Source of the DNA: Cupriavidus lacunae
GTDB taxonomy: Bacteria; Pseudomonadota; Gammaproteobacteria; Burkholderiales; Burkholderiaceae
Direction of reading: 5' to 3'
Assembly (NCBI RefSeq): GCF_003353055.1
Contig: NZ_QKWJ01000041.1
Coordinates: 1 to 62,328 of the forward strand
Length of the DNA stretch: 62,328 nucleotides
Shown here: piece by piece, positions 33,781 to 41,975 of the stretch
How the letters are laid out: every line of letters starts with the position of its first letter
Numbering within the stretch: the stretch's first letter is position 1
The notes under the pieces: generated by a model
Database searches by the model: none
What the model was told of the DNA's origin: nothing
What the model saw: only the letters and a program-made list of their open reading frames with translations
Position numbers and translations under genes: made by a program

Positions 33781-35364
33781 TCAGCCGGGCGTGCCTTGCG
33801 GCTTGCCGTCGAGGCGCCACGCGTGGCGCTGCGGGCTGTCCGGACGCAGCGATGCAGGCAGCAGGCCAGCCGGCATGTCCTGGTAGCTGACCGGGCGCAG
33901 GAAGCGCGCGATGGCGAGGCTGCCGACCGACGTGCTGCGGCCATCCGAGGTCGCCGGCCAGGGGCCGCCATGCACCATCGCATGCCCGACCTCCACGCCC
34001 GTGCCGAAGCCATTGACCAGGATGCGTCCCGCCAGGCGTTCCAGCGCGGGCAGGAAGGTGCGGGCCGCGTCGTGGTCGGCATCGTCGATATGGAGCGCGG
34101 CGGTCAGCTGGCCCTCCAGTGCGTCGATGACGCGCCGCATCTCGGTGAGGTCGCGGCAGCGCACGACCAGCGACGCGGCGCCGAAGACTTCGTGGCGCAG
34201 CGCTTCGTCGGCCAGGAAGGCACCGGCGTCGGTGGCAAACAGCGCGGCCTGTCCCTGCGCAGCCGATCCCGCGATGCCACGCGCAACGGTCTGCACTTGC
34301 GCATGGCTGGCGAGCGTATCGACCCCGGCGCAATAGGCACGACGGATGCCGGGTGTCAGCATCGTCGCCGCGGGCAATGCGCCCAGCCGCGCCGACGCGG
34401 CTTGCAGGAAGCGATCCAGGCCGTCCCCCGCAAGCGCCAGTACCAGGCCGGGATTGGTGCAGAACTGCCCCGCGCCCAGCGTCAGCGAATCGGCGAAGGC
34501 CGTGCCGATGGCTTCGGCGCGGTTGGCGAGTGCGTGCGGGAACAGCAGCACCGGGTTGATGCTGCTCATCTCGGCGAATACGGGGATCGGTTCGGACCGT
34601 GCGGCCGCGATCGCCATCAGCGCCATGCCGCCGGCGCGCGAGCCGGTGAAGCCGACTGCCTTGATGCGCGGGTCGGCCACCAGCCCTTGCCCGACCTCCA
34701 GCCCGGCATCGAACAGCAGGGCGAAGGTGCCTTCGGGCAGGTCCATGTCGTCGACGGCCTGGCGGATGGCGCGGCCGACCAGTTCCGATGTACCCGGGTG
34801 CGCCGGATGTGCCTTGACGATGACGGGGCAGCCCGCGGCCAGGGCCGAGGCGGTGTCGCCGCCGGCCACCGAGAAGGCCAGCGGGAAATTGCTGGCGCCG
34901 AAGACCGCCACCGGGCCCAGCGGGATGTGGCGCAGACGCAGGTCGGGGCGCGGCAGCGGCTTGCGTTCGGGCTGGGCCGGATCGACGCGCAGTTCGAGGA
35001 AGTCGCCCTTGCGCAGCAGGCTTGCGAACATGCGCAACTGCCCAACGGTGCGGCCGCGCTCGCCTTCGATGCGCGCGCGCGGCAGGCCGGATTCGCTGGT
35101 GCAGCGGTCGATCAGGGCATCGCCCAGCGCCAGGAGGTTGGCGGCGATGGCCTCGAGGAAATCGGCGCGCCGCTCGGGCGTGGTCTCGCGGTAGGCGTCG
35201 AAGGCCTGCCACGCCAGTGCGCAGGCCTGGTCGAGCTGCGCGGGGGTGGCGCCGCCGAAGGCCGGTTCGAGCGTGGCGCCGCTGGCCGCGTCGATGGCGT
35301 GGATGGTGCCGTTGGTGCCGCGTTCCGCGCGGCGGCCGATCAGGAGCTCGCCTGAGAGAGTCAT
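33781..35364 (-). CDS. 2-oxoglutarate semialdehyde dehydrogenase (aldehyde dehydrogenase family)
   Basis: A 527-residue NAD(P)-dependent aldehyde dehydrogenase. Active-site residues: N159 in FGASNFPLAF, E265 in VFAEMSSINPV and C302 in GAGQFCTNPGL. The length and the SSINPV/GQFCTNPG style match the long KGSADH group, which oxidises 2-oxoglutarate semialdehyde to 2-oxoglutarate at the end of non-phosphorylative pentonate or glucarate pathways. AAGGACAAGG precedes the ATG at 35364. It is 20 bp downstream of the dehydratase gene on the same strand. Confidence 0.87.
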   Translation of the reverse strand: MTLSGELLIGRRAERGTNGTIHAIDAASGATLEPAFGGATPAQLDQACALAWQAFDAYRETTPERRADFLEAIAANLLALGDALIDRCTSESGLPRARIEGERGRTVGQLRMFASLLRKGDFLELRVDPAQPERKPLPRPDLRLRHIPLGPVAVFGASNFPLAFSVAGGDTASALAAGCPVIVKAHPAHPGTSELVGRAIRQAVDDMDLPEGTFALLFDAGLEVGQGLVADPRIKAVGFTGSRAGGMALMAIAAARSEPIPVFAEMSSINPVLLFPHALANRAEAIGTAFADSLTLGAGQFCTNPGLVLALAGDGLDRFLQAASARLGALPAATMLTPGIRRAYCAGVDTLASHAQVQTVARGIAGSAAQGQAALFATDAGAFLADEALRHEVFGAASLVVRCRDLTEMRRVIDALEGQLTAALHIDDADHDAARTFLPALERLAGRILVNGFGTGVEVGHAMVHGGPWPATSDGRSTSVGSLAIARFLRPVSYQDMPAGLLPASLRPDSPQRHAWRLDGKPQGTPG

Positions 35365-35384
35365 GCCTTGTCCTTTCGATAAGT

Positions 35385-36317
35385 TCAGCGGGCCCAGCGC
35401 AGCACCAGCGGATCCAGCCGGCGCGCAATCTTCAGCAGCCCTTCGCGGGTGGCCGGGTGCATCGGCTGCAGCGGGTGACGTACTGCGTCGGATGCGATCA
35501 CGCCGCCTGCCTGCATCAGCACCTTGCTGGTGGCCAGCCAGCCTTGCCGGTTCTCGTAGTTGATCAGCGGCAGCCACTGCTGGTAGCGCTGCGCGGCCAG
35601 TTCGGCGTCGCCGGCCTGCCAGGCATCGAGGATCTGGCGGATGCCGTCAGGGAAGCCCGCGCCGGTCATGGCGCCGGTGGCGCCCGCTTCCAGGTCGGCC
35701 ATCAGCGTGATGGCTTCTTCGCCGTCCCAGGGACCGACGATGGCGTCGCCGCCCAGCGCGATCAGTTCGCGCAGCTTGGCCGCGGCCTGCGGCACTTCGA
35801 TCTTGAAGTACGACACATTGCCGATCTCGCGCGCCATGCGCGCGAGGAACGGCGCGCTCAGCGTGGTGCCGCTGACCGGTGCGTCCTGGATCATGATGGG
35901 GATGTCGATGGCATCCGAGACCGTGGCGAAGAACTCATAGACGCTGCGCTCGGGCACACGGATGGTGGCGCCGTGGTAGGGCGGCATCACCATCACCATG
36001 GCCGCGCCCGCGTCCTGCGCCGCGCGGCTGCGCTCGGCGCACAGGCGCGAGCTGAAATGCGTGGTGGTGACGATCACCGGCACGCGGCCGTCCACGTGCT
36101 CCAGCACGGTCTTCATCAGCACGTTGCGCTCGTCGTCGCTCAGCACGAACTGTTCGGAGAAGTTGGCGAGGATGCAGATGCCGTGCGAACCGGCATCGAT
36201 CATGAAGTCGATGCAACGGCGCTGGCCGTCGAGGTCAAGGCCGCCCTGCGCATCGAAGATGGTGGGCGCTACCGGGAAGACGCCGCGGTAGACGGTGGGC
36301 GATGGGGGGCGGGTCAT
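35385..36317 (-). CDS. DHDPS-family dehydratase, probable 2-keto-3-deoxy-L-arabonate dehydratase
   Basis: A 310-residue class I aldolase-fold enzyme. Schiff-base Lys is K172 in SYFKIEVPQ. The Tyr-Asn motif of true dihydrodipicolinate synthases is replaced by IMIQDAPVSG, as in L-2-keto-3-deoxyarabonate dehydratases. The C-terminus (GPWDGEEAITL, GATGAMTGAG, ASDAVRHPLQPMHP) also fits that group. The reaction would give 2-oxoglutarate semialdehyde for the next gene. Exact stereochemistry of the substrate cannot be told from sequence. Confidence 0.78.
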   Translation of the reverse strand: MTRPPSPTVYRGVFPVAPTIFDAQGGLDLDGQRRCIDFMIDAGSHGICILANFSEQFVLSDDERNVLMKTVLEHVDGRVPVIVTTTHFSSRLCAERSRAAQDAGAAMVMVMPPYHGATIRVPERSVYEFFATVSDAIDIPIMIQDAPVSGTTLSAPFLARMAREIGNVSYFKIEVPQAAAKLRELIALGGDAIVGPWDGEEAITLMADLEAGATGAMTGAGFPDGIRQILDAWQAGDAELAAQRYQQWLPLINYENRQGWLATSKVLMQAGGVIASDAVRHPLQPMHPATREGLLKIARRLDPLVLRWAR

Positions 36318-36351
36318 GGTCTCCTCCGGCTGCTTTATGAATGGATCGGGC

Positions 36352-36384
36352 CAATATACGAGCCGCCCCGCGGGCTGTATATTG
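36352..36384. promoter_or_regulatory. Palindromic LysR operator candidate in divergent promoter
   Basis: CAATATAC (36352-36359), 17 bp, GTATATTG (36377-36384): a perfect inverted repeat in the 113-bp gap between the dehydratase-dehydrogenase operon and LysR regulator 2, exactly where such a regulator would bind. Confidence 0.6.
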
Positions 36385-36430
36385 AATCCTTTCCATCTGG
36401 TGATCGCTTTTGCGACTCACTGCCCTGGTC

Positions 36431-37387
36431 ATGAAATCCACCCTCGATACCCTGACGGGCCGGCTGCGCATGAAGCAGTTGCAACTGCTGATCGCGCTGG
36501 ACGAGCACCCCTCGCTGCACCAGGCCGCCGCCGCGATGGCGATGACCCAGTCGGCGGCTAGCAAGTCGCTGCAGGAGCTGGAAGGCATGCTGGAGGCGCC
36601 ATTGTTCGAGCGTTCCAGGCGCGGCATGCGCCCCAATGCCTTTGGCCACTGCGTGATCCGGCATGCAAGGCAACTGGTGGCGGACCTGGGCGCGATGTGC
36701 GAGGAGGTGGCGGGCATCCGCGCCGGCAGCGGCGGGCACGTGGCCATCGGCGTGATCATGGGCGCGGTGCCGGAGGTGCTGGTGCCGGCGCTGGCGCAGT
36801 TGCGCCAGGCGCAGCCGGAACTGGCGCTGGAGATCATCGAGGACACCAGCCTGCGCCTGCTGGGGCTGCTCGATGACGGCCACCTCGACCTGGTGATCGG
36901 CCGCTCGCTGGTCAGCGATGAACCGGCCCGCTATCACTACCACCCGCTGGGCGATGAGCAGGTCGCCGTCGTGGTAGGCCATTCGCACCCTGCGCCGCGC
37001 GCGCGTGCGATGGGGTTTGCCGACCTGGCGGGTTATCGCTGGATCACCTATGCGGGGCATATGCCGATGCATGCGCTGCTGCAGCGCGAACTCGACCTGG
37101 CCGGCATGAGCTTCCCGGCCAATGCGATCTCGACCTCATCGGCCCTCGTGACGGTGGCCATGCTGCAGGGTGACGCCGGGCTGGTGTCGCTGCTGCCGAC
37201 CGGCGTGGCGGCGATGTTCGTGCGGCAGAAGATGCTGCGCATCCTGCCCGTGCAGCTGCAGTCGCGGCAGCAGACCTTCGGCATCGTGACGCGGCGCGGC
37301 GGCGCCTTGTCCGCGGCGGCGCGGCAGCTGGTCGCGATCCTGAGGGCCTGGCCGCGCGCCGCGGAGCACGCGGCCGCCGAGGTATAA
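36431..37387 (+). CDS. LysR-type regulator 2 of the sugar-acid cluster
   Basis: A 318-residue LysR regulator: winged helix region HPSLHQAAAAMAMTQSAASKSLQELEGMLEAPLFERSRRG and inducer-binding domain from about residue 95 (HVAIGVIMGAVPEVL). ATG at 36431 is preferred to TTG at 36410. It is divergent from the dehydratase operon across the palindrome at 36352. It belongs to the same subfamily as the other two regulators here. Confidence 0.88.
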   Translation: MKSTLDTLTGRLRMKQLQLLIALDEHPSLHQAAAAMAMTQSAASKSLQELEGMLEAPLFERSRRGMRPNAFGHCVIRHARQLVADLGAMCEEVAGIRAGSGGHVAIGVIMGAVPEVLVPALAQLRQAQPELALEIIEDTSLRLLGLLDDGHLDLVIGRSLVSDEPARYHYHPLGDEQVAVVVGHSHPAPRARAMGFADLAGYRWITYAGHMPMHALLQRELDLAGMSFPANAISTSSALVTVAMLQGDAGLVSLLPTGVAAMFVRQKMLRILPVQLQSRQQTFGIVTRRGGALSAAARQLVAILRAWPRAAEHAAAEV

Positions 37388-37496
37388 CCTCAGGTGATCG
37401 CCAGTTCAAAAAACGTCAGTAGTGGCGAATCGCTGATGCTCCTATAGTCTGGCCATCCGCGCCGCAGAGCCGGACCGCAAAACGACGGAGACAACA

Positions 37497-38462
37497 ATGA
37501 AGACATGGATCGCCTGCGCACTCGCCGGACTGGCCACGGCGGCGGCAACGGGCACCGCATGGGCCCAGGACACGCGGCCGGTGCGGCTGATGGTGGGCGC
37601 GGCGCCCGGCGGCGGCACCGACGTGATGGCGCGTATCGTCTCCGACAAGCTCGCCGCGCAACTGAAGCAGCCTGTGGTGGTGGACAACCGCCCCGGCGCT
37701 TCCAACACCATTGCCGCGGACATCACCGCCAAGGCGGCGCCGGATGGCAATACGCTGCTGATGGGCGTGGTCACTTCGCAGGCGATCGCGCCGCACCTGC
37801 TCAAGCTGCAGTTCGATCCGCTCAAGGACCTGGTGCCGGTGGCGCTGGTCTCGTCGGTGCCCAATGTGCTGGTGGTCAACAACCAGGTGCAGGCGCGCGA
37901 CGTCAAGGCGCTGGTGGCGCAGATCCAGGCCAGCCCGGACAAGTTCCGCTACAGCTCGTCCGGGGTCGGCAGCACCCAGCACCTGGCCGGCGCGGCCTTT
38001 GCGCGCCAGGTCAAGGGCAAGCTGCTGCACGTACCGTACAAGAGCAGCAGCAGCGCGCTGGTGGACCTGATGGGCGGGCAGGTGGACATGAGCTTCGAGA
38101 CCATGCCGTCGGTCATCAGCCATATCAAGGCCGGCAAGCTGCGCGCGCTGGCGGTGACCGCGGACCAGCGCTCGGCGCTGCTGCCGAACGTGCCCACGCT
38201 GGCTGAAGCGGGCGTGCCCGGCATCCAGATGAGCGCGTGGTACGGTGTCTATGCGCCGGCCGGCACGCCGCCCGCGACGCTGCAGAAGCTGAGCAGTGCG
38301 CTGGCCACGGTGATCAAGGACCCTGACACGGTGCGCCGGCTGGGCGATGTCGGCGCGGTGCCCGGCACGCTGACCGCGGTGCAGTTCGATGCCTTCTCGC
38401 GTGCCGAGTATGTGCGCTATGGCAAGCTGATCGCTGAACTGGGCGTCAAGCTCGACCAATAA
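37497..38462 (+). CDS. Bug/TctC-family solute-binding protein 2
   Basis: A 321-residue exported binding protein: signal peptide ending AWAQ, then RPVRLMVGAAPGGGTDVMARIV, VVDNRPGASN and HVPYKSSSSALVDLMGGQ. Probably binds the sugar acid handled by the following genes. No TctAB genes adjoin. GGAGA precedes the ATG, and PdxA-like gene follows 15 bp on, so the two are in one operon. TATAGT at 37443-37448 may be the -10 element. Confidence 0.9.
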   Translation: MKTWIACALAGLATAAATGTAWAQDTRPVRLMVGAAPGGGTDVMARIVSDKLAAQLKQPVVVDNRPGASNTIAADITAKAAPDGNTLLMGVVTSQAIAPHLLKLQFDPLKDLVPVALVSSVPNVLVVNNQVQARDVKALVAQIQASPDKFRYSSSGVGSTQHLAGAAFARQVKGKLLHVPYKSSSSALVDLMGGQVDMSFETMPSVISHIKAGKLRALAVTADQRSALLPNVPTLAEAGVPGIQMSAWYGVYAPAGTPPATLQKLSSALATVIKDPDTVRRLGDVGAVPGTLTAVQFDAFSRAEYVRYGKLIAELGVKLDQ

Positions 38463-38477
38463 CTACCCGGAAGTCCC

Positions 38478-39494
38478 ATGAATTCCCGTCCAAGAATCGC
38501 CATGGTGCTGGGCGACCCCGCCGGCATCGGCCCGGAACTGATCGCCAGGCTGCTGGCCGATCCCGCGACCGCCGCTCAGGCCGACATCCTGCTGATCGCC
38601 GACCGCGACGAATGGCGCCACGGCATGCAGGTCGCAGGCGTCGACCTGGCGCTGGCCGAGACCGATGCGCCTGCCTTTGCCGATGACGGCAAGCCGCGCC
38701 TGTACCACTGGCAGTTGCCGGAACGCCCGGCATATGCGCGCGGCCAGGCCAGCGCCGAGGGCGGGCGCTACAGCCTGGGCACGCTGGCGCTGGCGCTGGA
38801 ACTGGCGCAAGCGGGCCAGGCCGACGCCATCCTGTTCGGGCCGCTGAACAAGAGCTCGCTGCACGCCGCCGGCATGGCGCACAGCGATGAGCTGCACTGG
38901 TTTGCCGAGCAGCTTGGCTACCACGGCAACTTCTGCGAGTTCAATGTGCTGGACGGACTGTGGACCTCGCGCGTGACCTCGCACGTGGCGCTCAAGGACG
39001 TGCCGGCGATGATCACGCAGGAACGCGTGGGCGGCGCCATCGACCTGATCGACCAGGCCCTGCGCCGCGCCGGCATGGCGCGCCCGCGCATCGCGGTGTG
39101 CGGCCTGAACCCGCACAACGGCGACAACGGTGCCTTCGGCCGCGAAGAGATCGACGTGATCGCCCCGGCGGTGGCCGCGGCGCGTGCTCGCGGCGTGGCG
39201 GCCGACGGTCCGTTCCCGGCCGACACCATCTTCCTGAAGGTGCAGGGCGGGCCGTCGCAGCGGCAGTTCGATGCCATCGTCACCATGTATCACGACCAGG
39301 GCCAGATCGGCATCAAGCTGATGGGCTTCTCGCGCGGCGTGACGGTGCAGGGCGGGCTGCCGGTGCCGATCACCACGCCCGCGCACGGCACCGCATTCGA
39401 CATCACCCAACAGGGCCGCGCCGATCCGGGCGCCACGCTGCAGGCGTTCCAGATTGCCTGCAGCATGGGTGCGCAGCGGCGCGCCGCAGCCTAG
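38478..39494 (+). CDS. PdxA-family dehydrogenase with altered substrate motif
   Basis: A 338-residue PdxA-fold enzyme (NAD-dependent decarboxylating dehydrogenase). The metal ligands of PdxA are conserved: H169 in SRVTSHVAL, H213 in GLNPHNGDNG and H272 in MYHDQGQ. The substrate motif GHTE of true PdxA, which grips 4-phosphohydroxy-L-threonine, is replaced by DELH (137-140). Together with the catabolic setting this argues against vitamin B6 synthesis. PdxA2-type relatives oxidise tetronate 4-phosphates, but no DUF1537 kinase is nearby, so a non-phosphorylated sugar acid is possible. Confidence 0.82.
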   Translation: MNSRPRIAMVLGDPAGIGPELIARLLADPATAAQADILLIADRDEWRHGMQVAGVDLALAETDAPAFADDGKPRLYHWQLPERPAYARGQASAEGGRYSLGTLALALELAQAGQADAILFGPLNKSSLHAAGMAHSDELHWFAEQLGYHGNFCEFNVLDGLWTSRVTSHVALKDVPAMITQERVGGAIDLIDQALRRAGMARPRIAVCGLNPHNGDNGAFGREEIDVIAPAVAAARARGVAADGPFPADTIFLKVQGGPSQRQFDAIVTMYHDQGQIGIKLMGFSRGVTVQGGLPVPITTPAHGTAFDITQQGRADPGATLQAFQIACSMGAQRRAAA

Positions 39495-39584
39495 CCACCA
39501 CCTTCACTACACCGATACCAGCATGACCGCCCCCGGCGCGGCCGGGGAGCGTTCGCGCCTACGCATCGCCATCAGGAGCTGAAT

Positions 39585-40760
39585 ATGAAGATCACCAACG
39601 TCCGCGCCCGCGTCTTCGAATGGAAGGGCAAGACCGTGCCGCCGCAGGCGCACTTCTGCACCAACGCCACCGACATCCTGTTTGAGCGCGGCGATGCCAT
39701 GGGCTCGTTCCGCTTCCATGGCTGGATGGTGGTCGAAGTGGAGACCGATACCGGCCTGGTCGGCATCGGCAACTGCGCGCTGGCACCGCGCGTGGCCAAG
39801 GAGATTGTCGACCAGTACCTGGCGCCGGTGGTGATCGGCCAGGATCCGTTCGACAACGAATACCTGTGGCAGAAAATGTACCGCCGCACCCATGCGTGGG
39901 GCCGCAAGGGCATCGGCATGGCGGCGATCTCGGCGGTGGATATCGCGCTGTGGGACCTGATGGGCAAGGCAGTCGGCAAGCCCGTGTTCAAGCTGCTGGG
40001 CGGGCGCACCAAGGAAAAGATCTGGTGCTATGCCTCCAAGCTCTACAACAACGACGACCGCGACGCCTTCCTGGCCGAGGCGCAGGGCTACCTCGACCAG
40101 GGCTTTACCGCGATGAAGATGCGCTTCGGCTATGGCCCCAAGGACGGCCCCGCCGGCATGCAGAAGAACATCGAGCAGGTGCGCCTGCTGCGCGAGCTGG
40201 TGGGCGACGGCGTCGACATCATGCTGGAGTGCTACATGGGCTGGACCCTGGAGTACGCCCGCCGCATGCTGCCGCGCCTGGCGGAATTCAACCCGCGCTG
40301 GCTGGAAGAGCCGGTGATCGCCGACGATATCGAAGGCTATGTCGAGCTGAAGAAGGCAAGCCCGTTCCCGATCTCCGGCGGCGAGCACGAGTTCACCTCG
40401 CACGGCTTCAAGGACCTGCTCGAGCGGCGCGCGGTGGATGTGATCCAGTACGACACCAACCGCGTCGGCGGCATCACCGCGGCGCAGAAGATCAACGCCA
40501 TGGCCGAAGCGTGGTCGGTGCCCGTAATCCCCCACGCCGGGCAGATGCACAACTACCACCTGACCATGGCGTCCACCGCTTCGCCGATGGCCGAGTACTT
40601 CCCGGTGCACGACGTGGAGGTCGGCAACGAGCTGTTCTACTACATCTTCAAGGGCGATCCCGCGCCGGACAACGGCTACCTGCAGCTGGACGACAACCTG
40701 CCGGGGCTGGGGCTGGAACTGAACGAGGAGTATTTCAGCCAGTTCGACATCATCGGCTGA
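39585..40760 (+). CDS. Enolase-superfamily sugar-acid dehydratase (rhamnonate dehydratase-like)
   Basis: A 391-residue enolase-superfamily enzyme. The N-terminal capping domain runs to about 125; barrel features are KMRFGYGPKDG, the metal ligands in LECYMGW, WLEEPV and ISGGEHE, the Asp of VIQYDTNRVGG and the His of VIPHAGQMHNYHL, which form the His-Asp dyad of RhamD-type enzymes. It would remove water from a sugar acid to give a 2-keto-3-deoxy acid. Rhamnonate is the nearest named substrate, but the first metal ligand is Glu rather than Asp and the real substrate may differ. Confidence 0.8.
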   Translation: MKITNVRARVFEWKGKTVPPQAHFCTNATDILFERGDAMGSFRFHGWMVVEVETDTGLVGIGNCALAPRVAKEIVDQYLAPVVIGQDPFDNEYLWQKMYRRTHAWGRKGIGMAAISAVDIALWDLMGKAVGKPVFKLLGGRTKEKIWCYASKLYNNDDRDAFLAEAQGYLDQGFTAMKMRFGYGPKDGPAGMQKNIEQVRLLRELVGDGVDIMLECYMGWTLEYARRMLPRLAEFNPRWLEEPVIADDIEGYVELKKASPFPISGGEHEFTSHGFKDLLERRAVDVIQYDTNRVGGITAAQKINAMAEAWSVPVIPHAGQMHNYHLTMASTASPMAEYFPVHDVEVGNELFYYIFKGDPAPDNGYLQLDDNLPGLGLELNEEYFSQFDIIG

Positions 40761-40780
40761 AGCAGGCGGCAGGCGCCGAT

Positions 40781-41764
40781 TCAGGCCGGCGCCTGCCCGC
40801 CATAGATGGACTGCCCGCTCTCGCGCAGCGCATCGGCCACCAGCAGCGCGCCCGGCGACATCAGCCGGTCAGTCGGCGTGATCAGGCCGAAATCGTCCAT
40901 ATGGCAGGGCATCGCCATCGGCAGGATCTCCACCATGCCGAACGCCGCGTAGTACTGCGCCACGTCGGCGGTCAGCACCGCGATCATGTCCGATTGCGTC
41001 ACCATGCGCGTCAGGAACAGCAGCGCGGCGGTCTCCACCACATTGACCGGCGGCGCCAGGCTGGCGCGCTGAAACATCAGCTCGAAGCGGTGGCGCAGCA
41101 CCGTGCCCGCCGGCGGGATCAGCCACGCGGCCTCGGTGGTGTCGGCCAGCGACAGGTGCTGCGCCGACAGCATCGGATGGCCTGGCCTGACCACCGCGCA
41201 CACCGGCTCTTCTGACAGCGGCTCATAGCGCAGCCGCCCCTTGTCGTGTTCGGGAAACAGCCGCGCCACGACCATGTCCAGCTTTTCCTGCCCCAGGCGG
41301 TCGAGCAGCACGTTGCTGTTGTCGATATCCACCGACACGCGCAGGCCCGGGTAACGCGCCTTGATCTGCGCGATCGCCGGCGGCAGCAGCCGCACGCCCG
41401 GCGACGTGATGGCGCCGATTGCCACATGGCCGAGCCGCCCGGCCTTCAACGCCAGCACCTCTTCACGCGCCTGGTTCAGGCTGCCGATCACCGCGCGCGC
41501 ATGCCGGATCATCGCCCGCCCGTAATCGGTCGGCGCCATGCCGCGCGGCAGGCGCTCGAACAGCGGCACCGACAGCATCTCTTCCAGTTCGCGCAGCAGC
41601 TTTGATGCGGCGGGCTGTGTCATCGCCAGGCGCTCGGCGGCGCGATGGATGCTGCCTTCGTCGGCGACCGCCAGCAGCAGCAACAATTGCCGGGTCTTGA
41701 GGCGGGCGTGGCTTTGCCAGAGCGGCGCGGCGTCCGGGGCAGGGGAGGTAGCTGGGGCTTGCAT
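40781..41764 (-). CDS. LysR-type regulator 3 of the sugar-acid cluster
   Basis: A 327-residue LysR regulator: helix-turn-helix region GSIHRAAERLAMTQPAASKLLRELEEMLSVPLFERLPRG and inducer-binding domain (HVAIGAITSPGVRLLPPAIAQIKARYP). ATG at 41764 is preferred; the frame stays open further upstream with a hydrophobic, unlikely N-terminus. It is divergent from the IlvD/Edd gene and converges on the enolase-family gene with 20 bp between. Confidence 0.87.
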   Translation of the reverse strand: MQAPATSPAPDAAPLWQSHARLKTRQLLLLLAVADEGSIHRAAERLAMTQPAASKLLRELEEMLSVPLFERLPRGMAPTDYGRAMIRHARAVIGSLNQAREEVLALKAGRLGHVAIGAITSPGVRLLPPAIAQIKARYPGLRVSVDIDNSNVLLDRLGQEKLDMVVARLFPEHDKGRLRYEPLSEEPVCAVVRPGHPMLSAQHLSLADTTEAAWLIPPAGTVLRHRFELMFQRASLAPPVNVVETAALLFLTRMVTQSDMIAVLTADVAQYYAAFGMVEILPMAMPCHMDDFGLITPTDRLMSPGALLVADALRESGQSIYGGQAPA

Positions 41765-41794
41765 AAATATAAGGGTTAATACCGATGCCAGGAT

Positions 41795-41834
41795 CGATAT
41801 GGCAACGGCCGAACTCTTCATTAGTAGCATATCG
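41795..41834. promoter_or_regulatory. Weak inverted repeat between LysR 3 and dehydratase gene
   Basis: CGATATG (41795-41801) and CATATCG (41828-41834) are exact reverse complements 26 bp apart in the 211-bp divergent gap. A LysR site is possible, but chance cannot be excluded. Confidence 0.3.
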
Positions 41835-41975
41835 GCAAGCTGCATACACTCCGTCCGACAAAACAAAAACGACCGGAGACAGCGTGGCGCCGCGCCACCA
41901 TGACGCAACGCCGCTGGACCCCTCGTCCCTGCCATTCCGGCCACCAGCCATGGCGGCCATCGCATCTGGAACAAC

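Noticed and set aside
38478..39494. Housekeeping pdxA for vitamin B6 synthesis
   Set aside because: The GHTE motif is absent and the gene lies between a Bug binding protein and a sugar-acid dehydratase.
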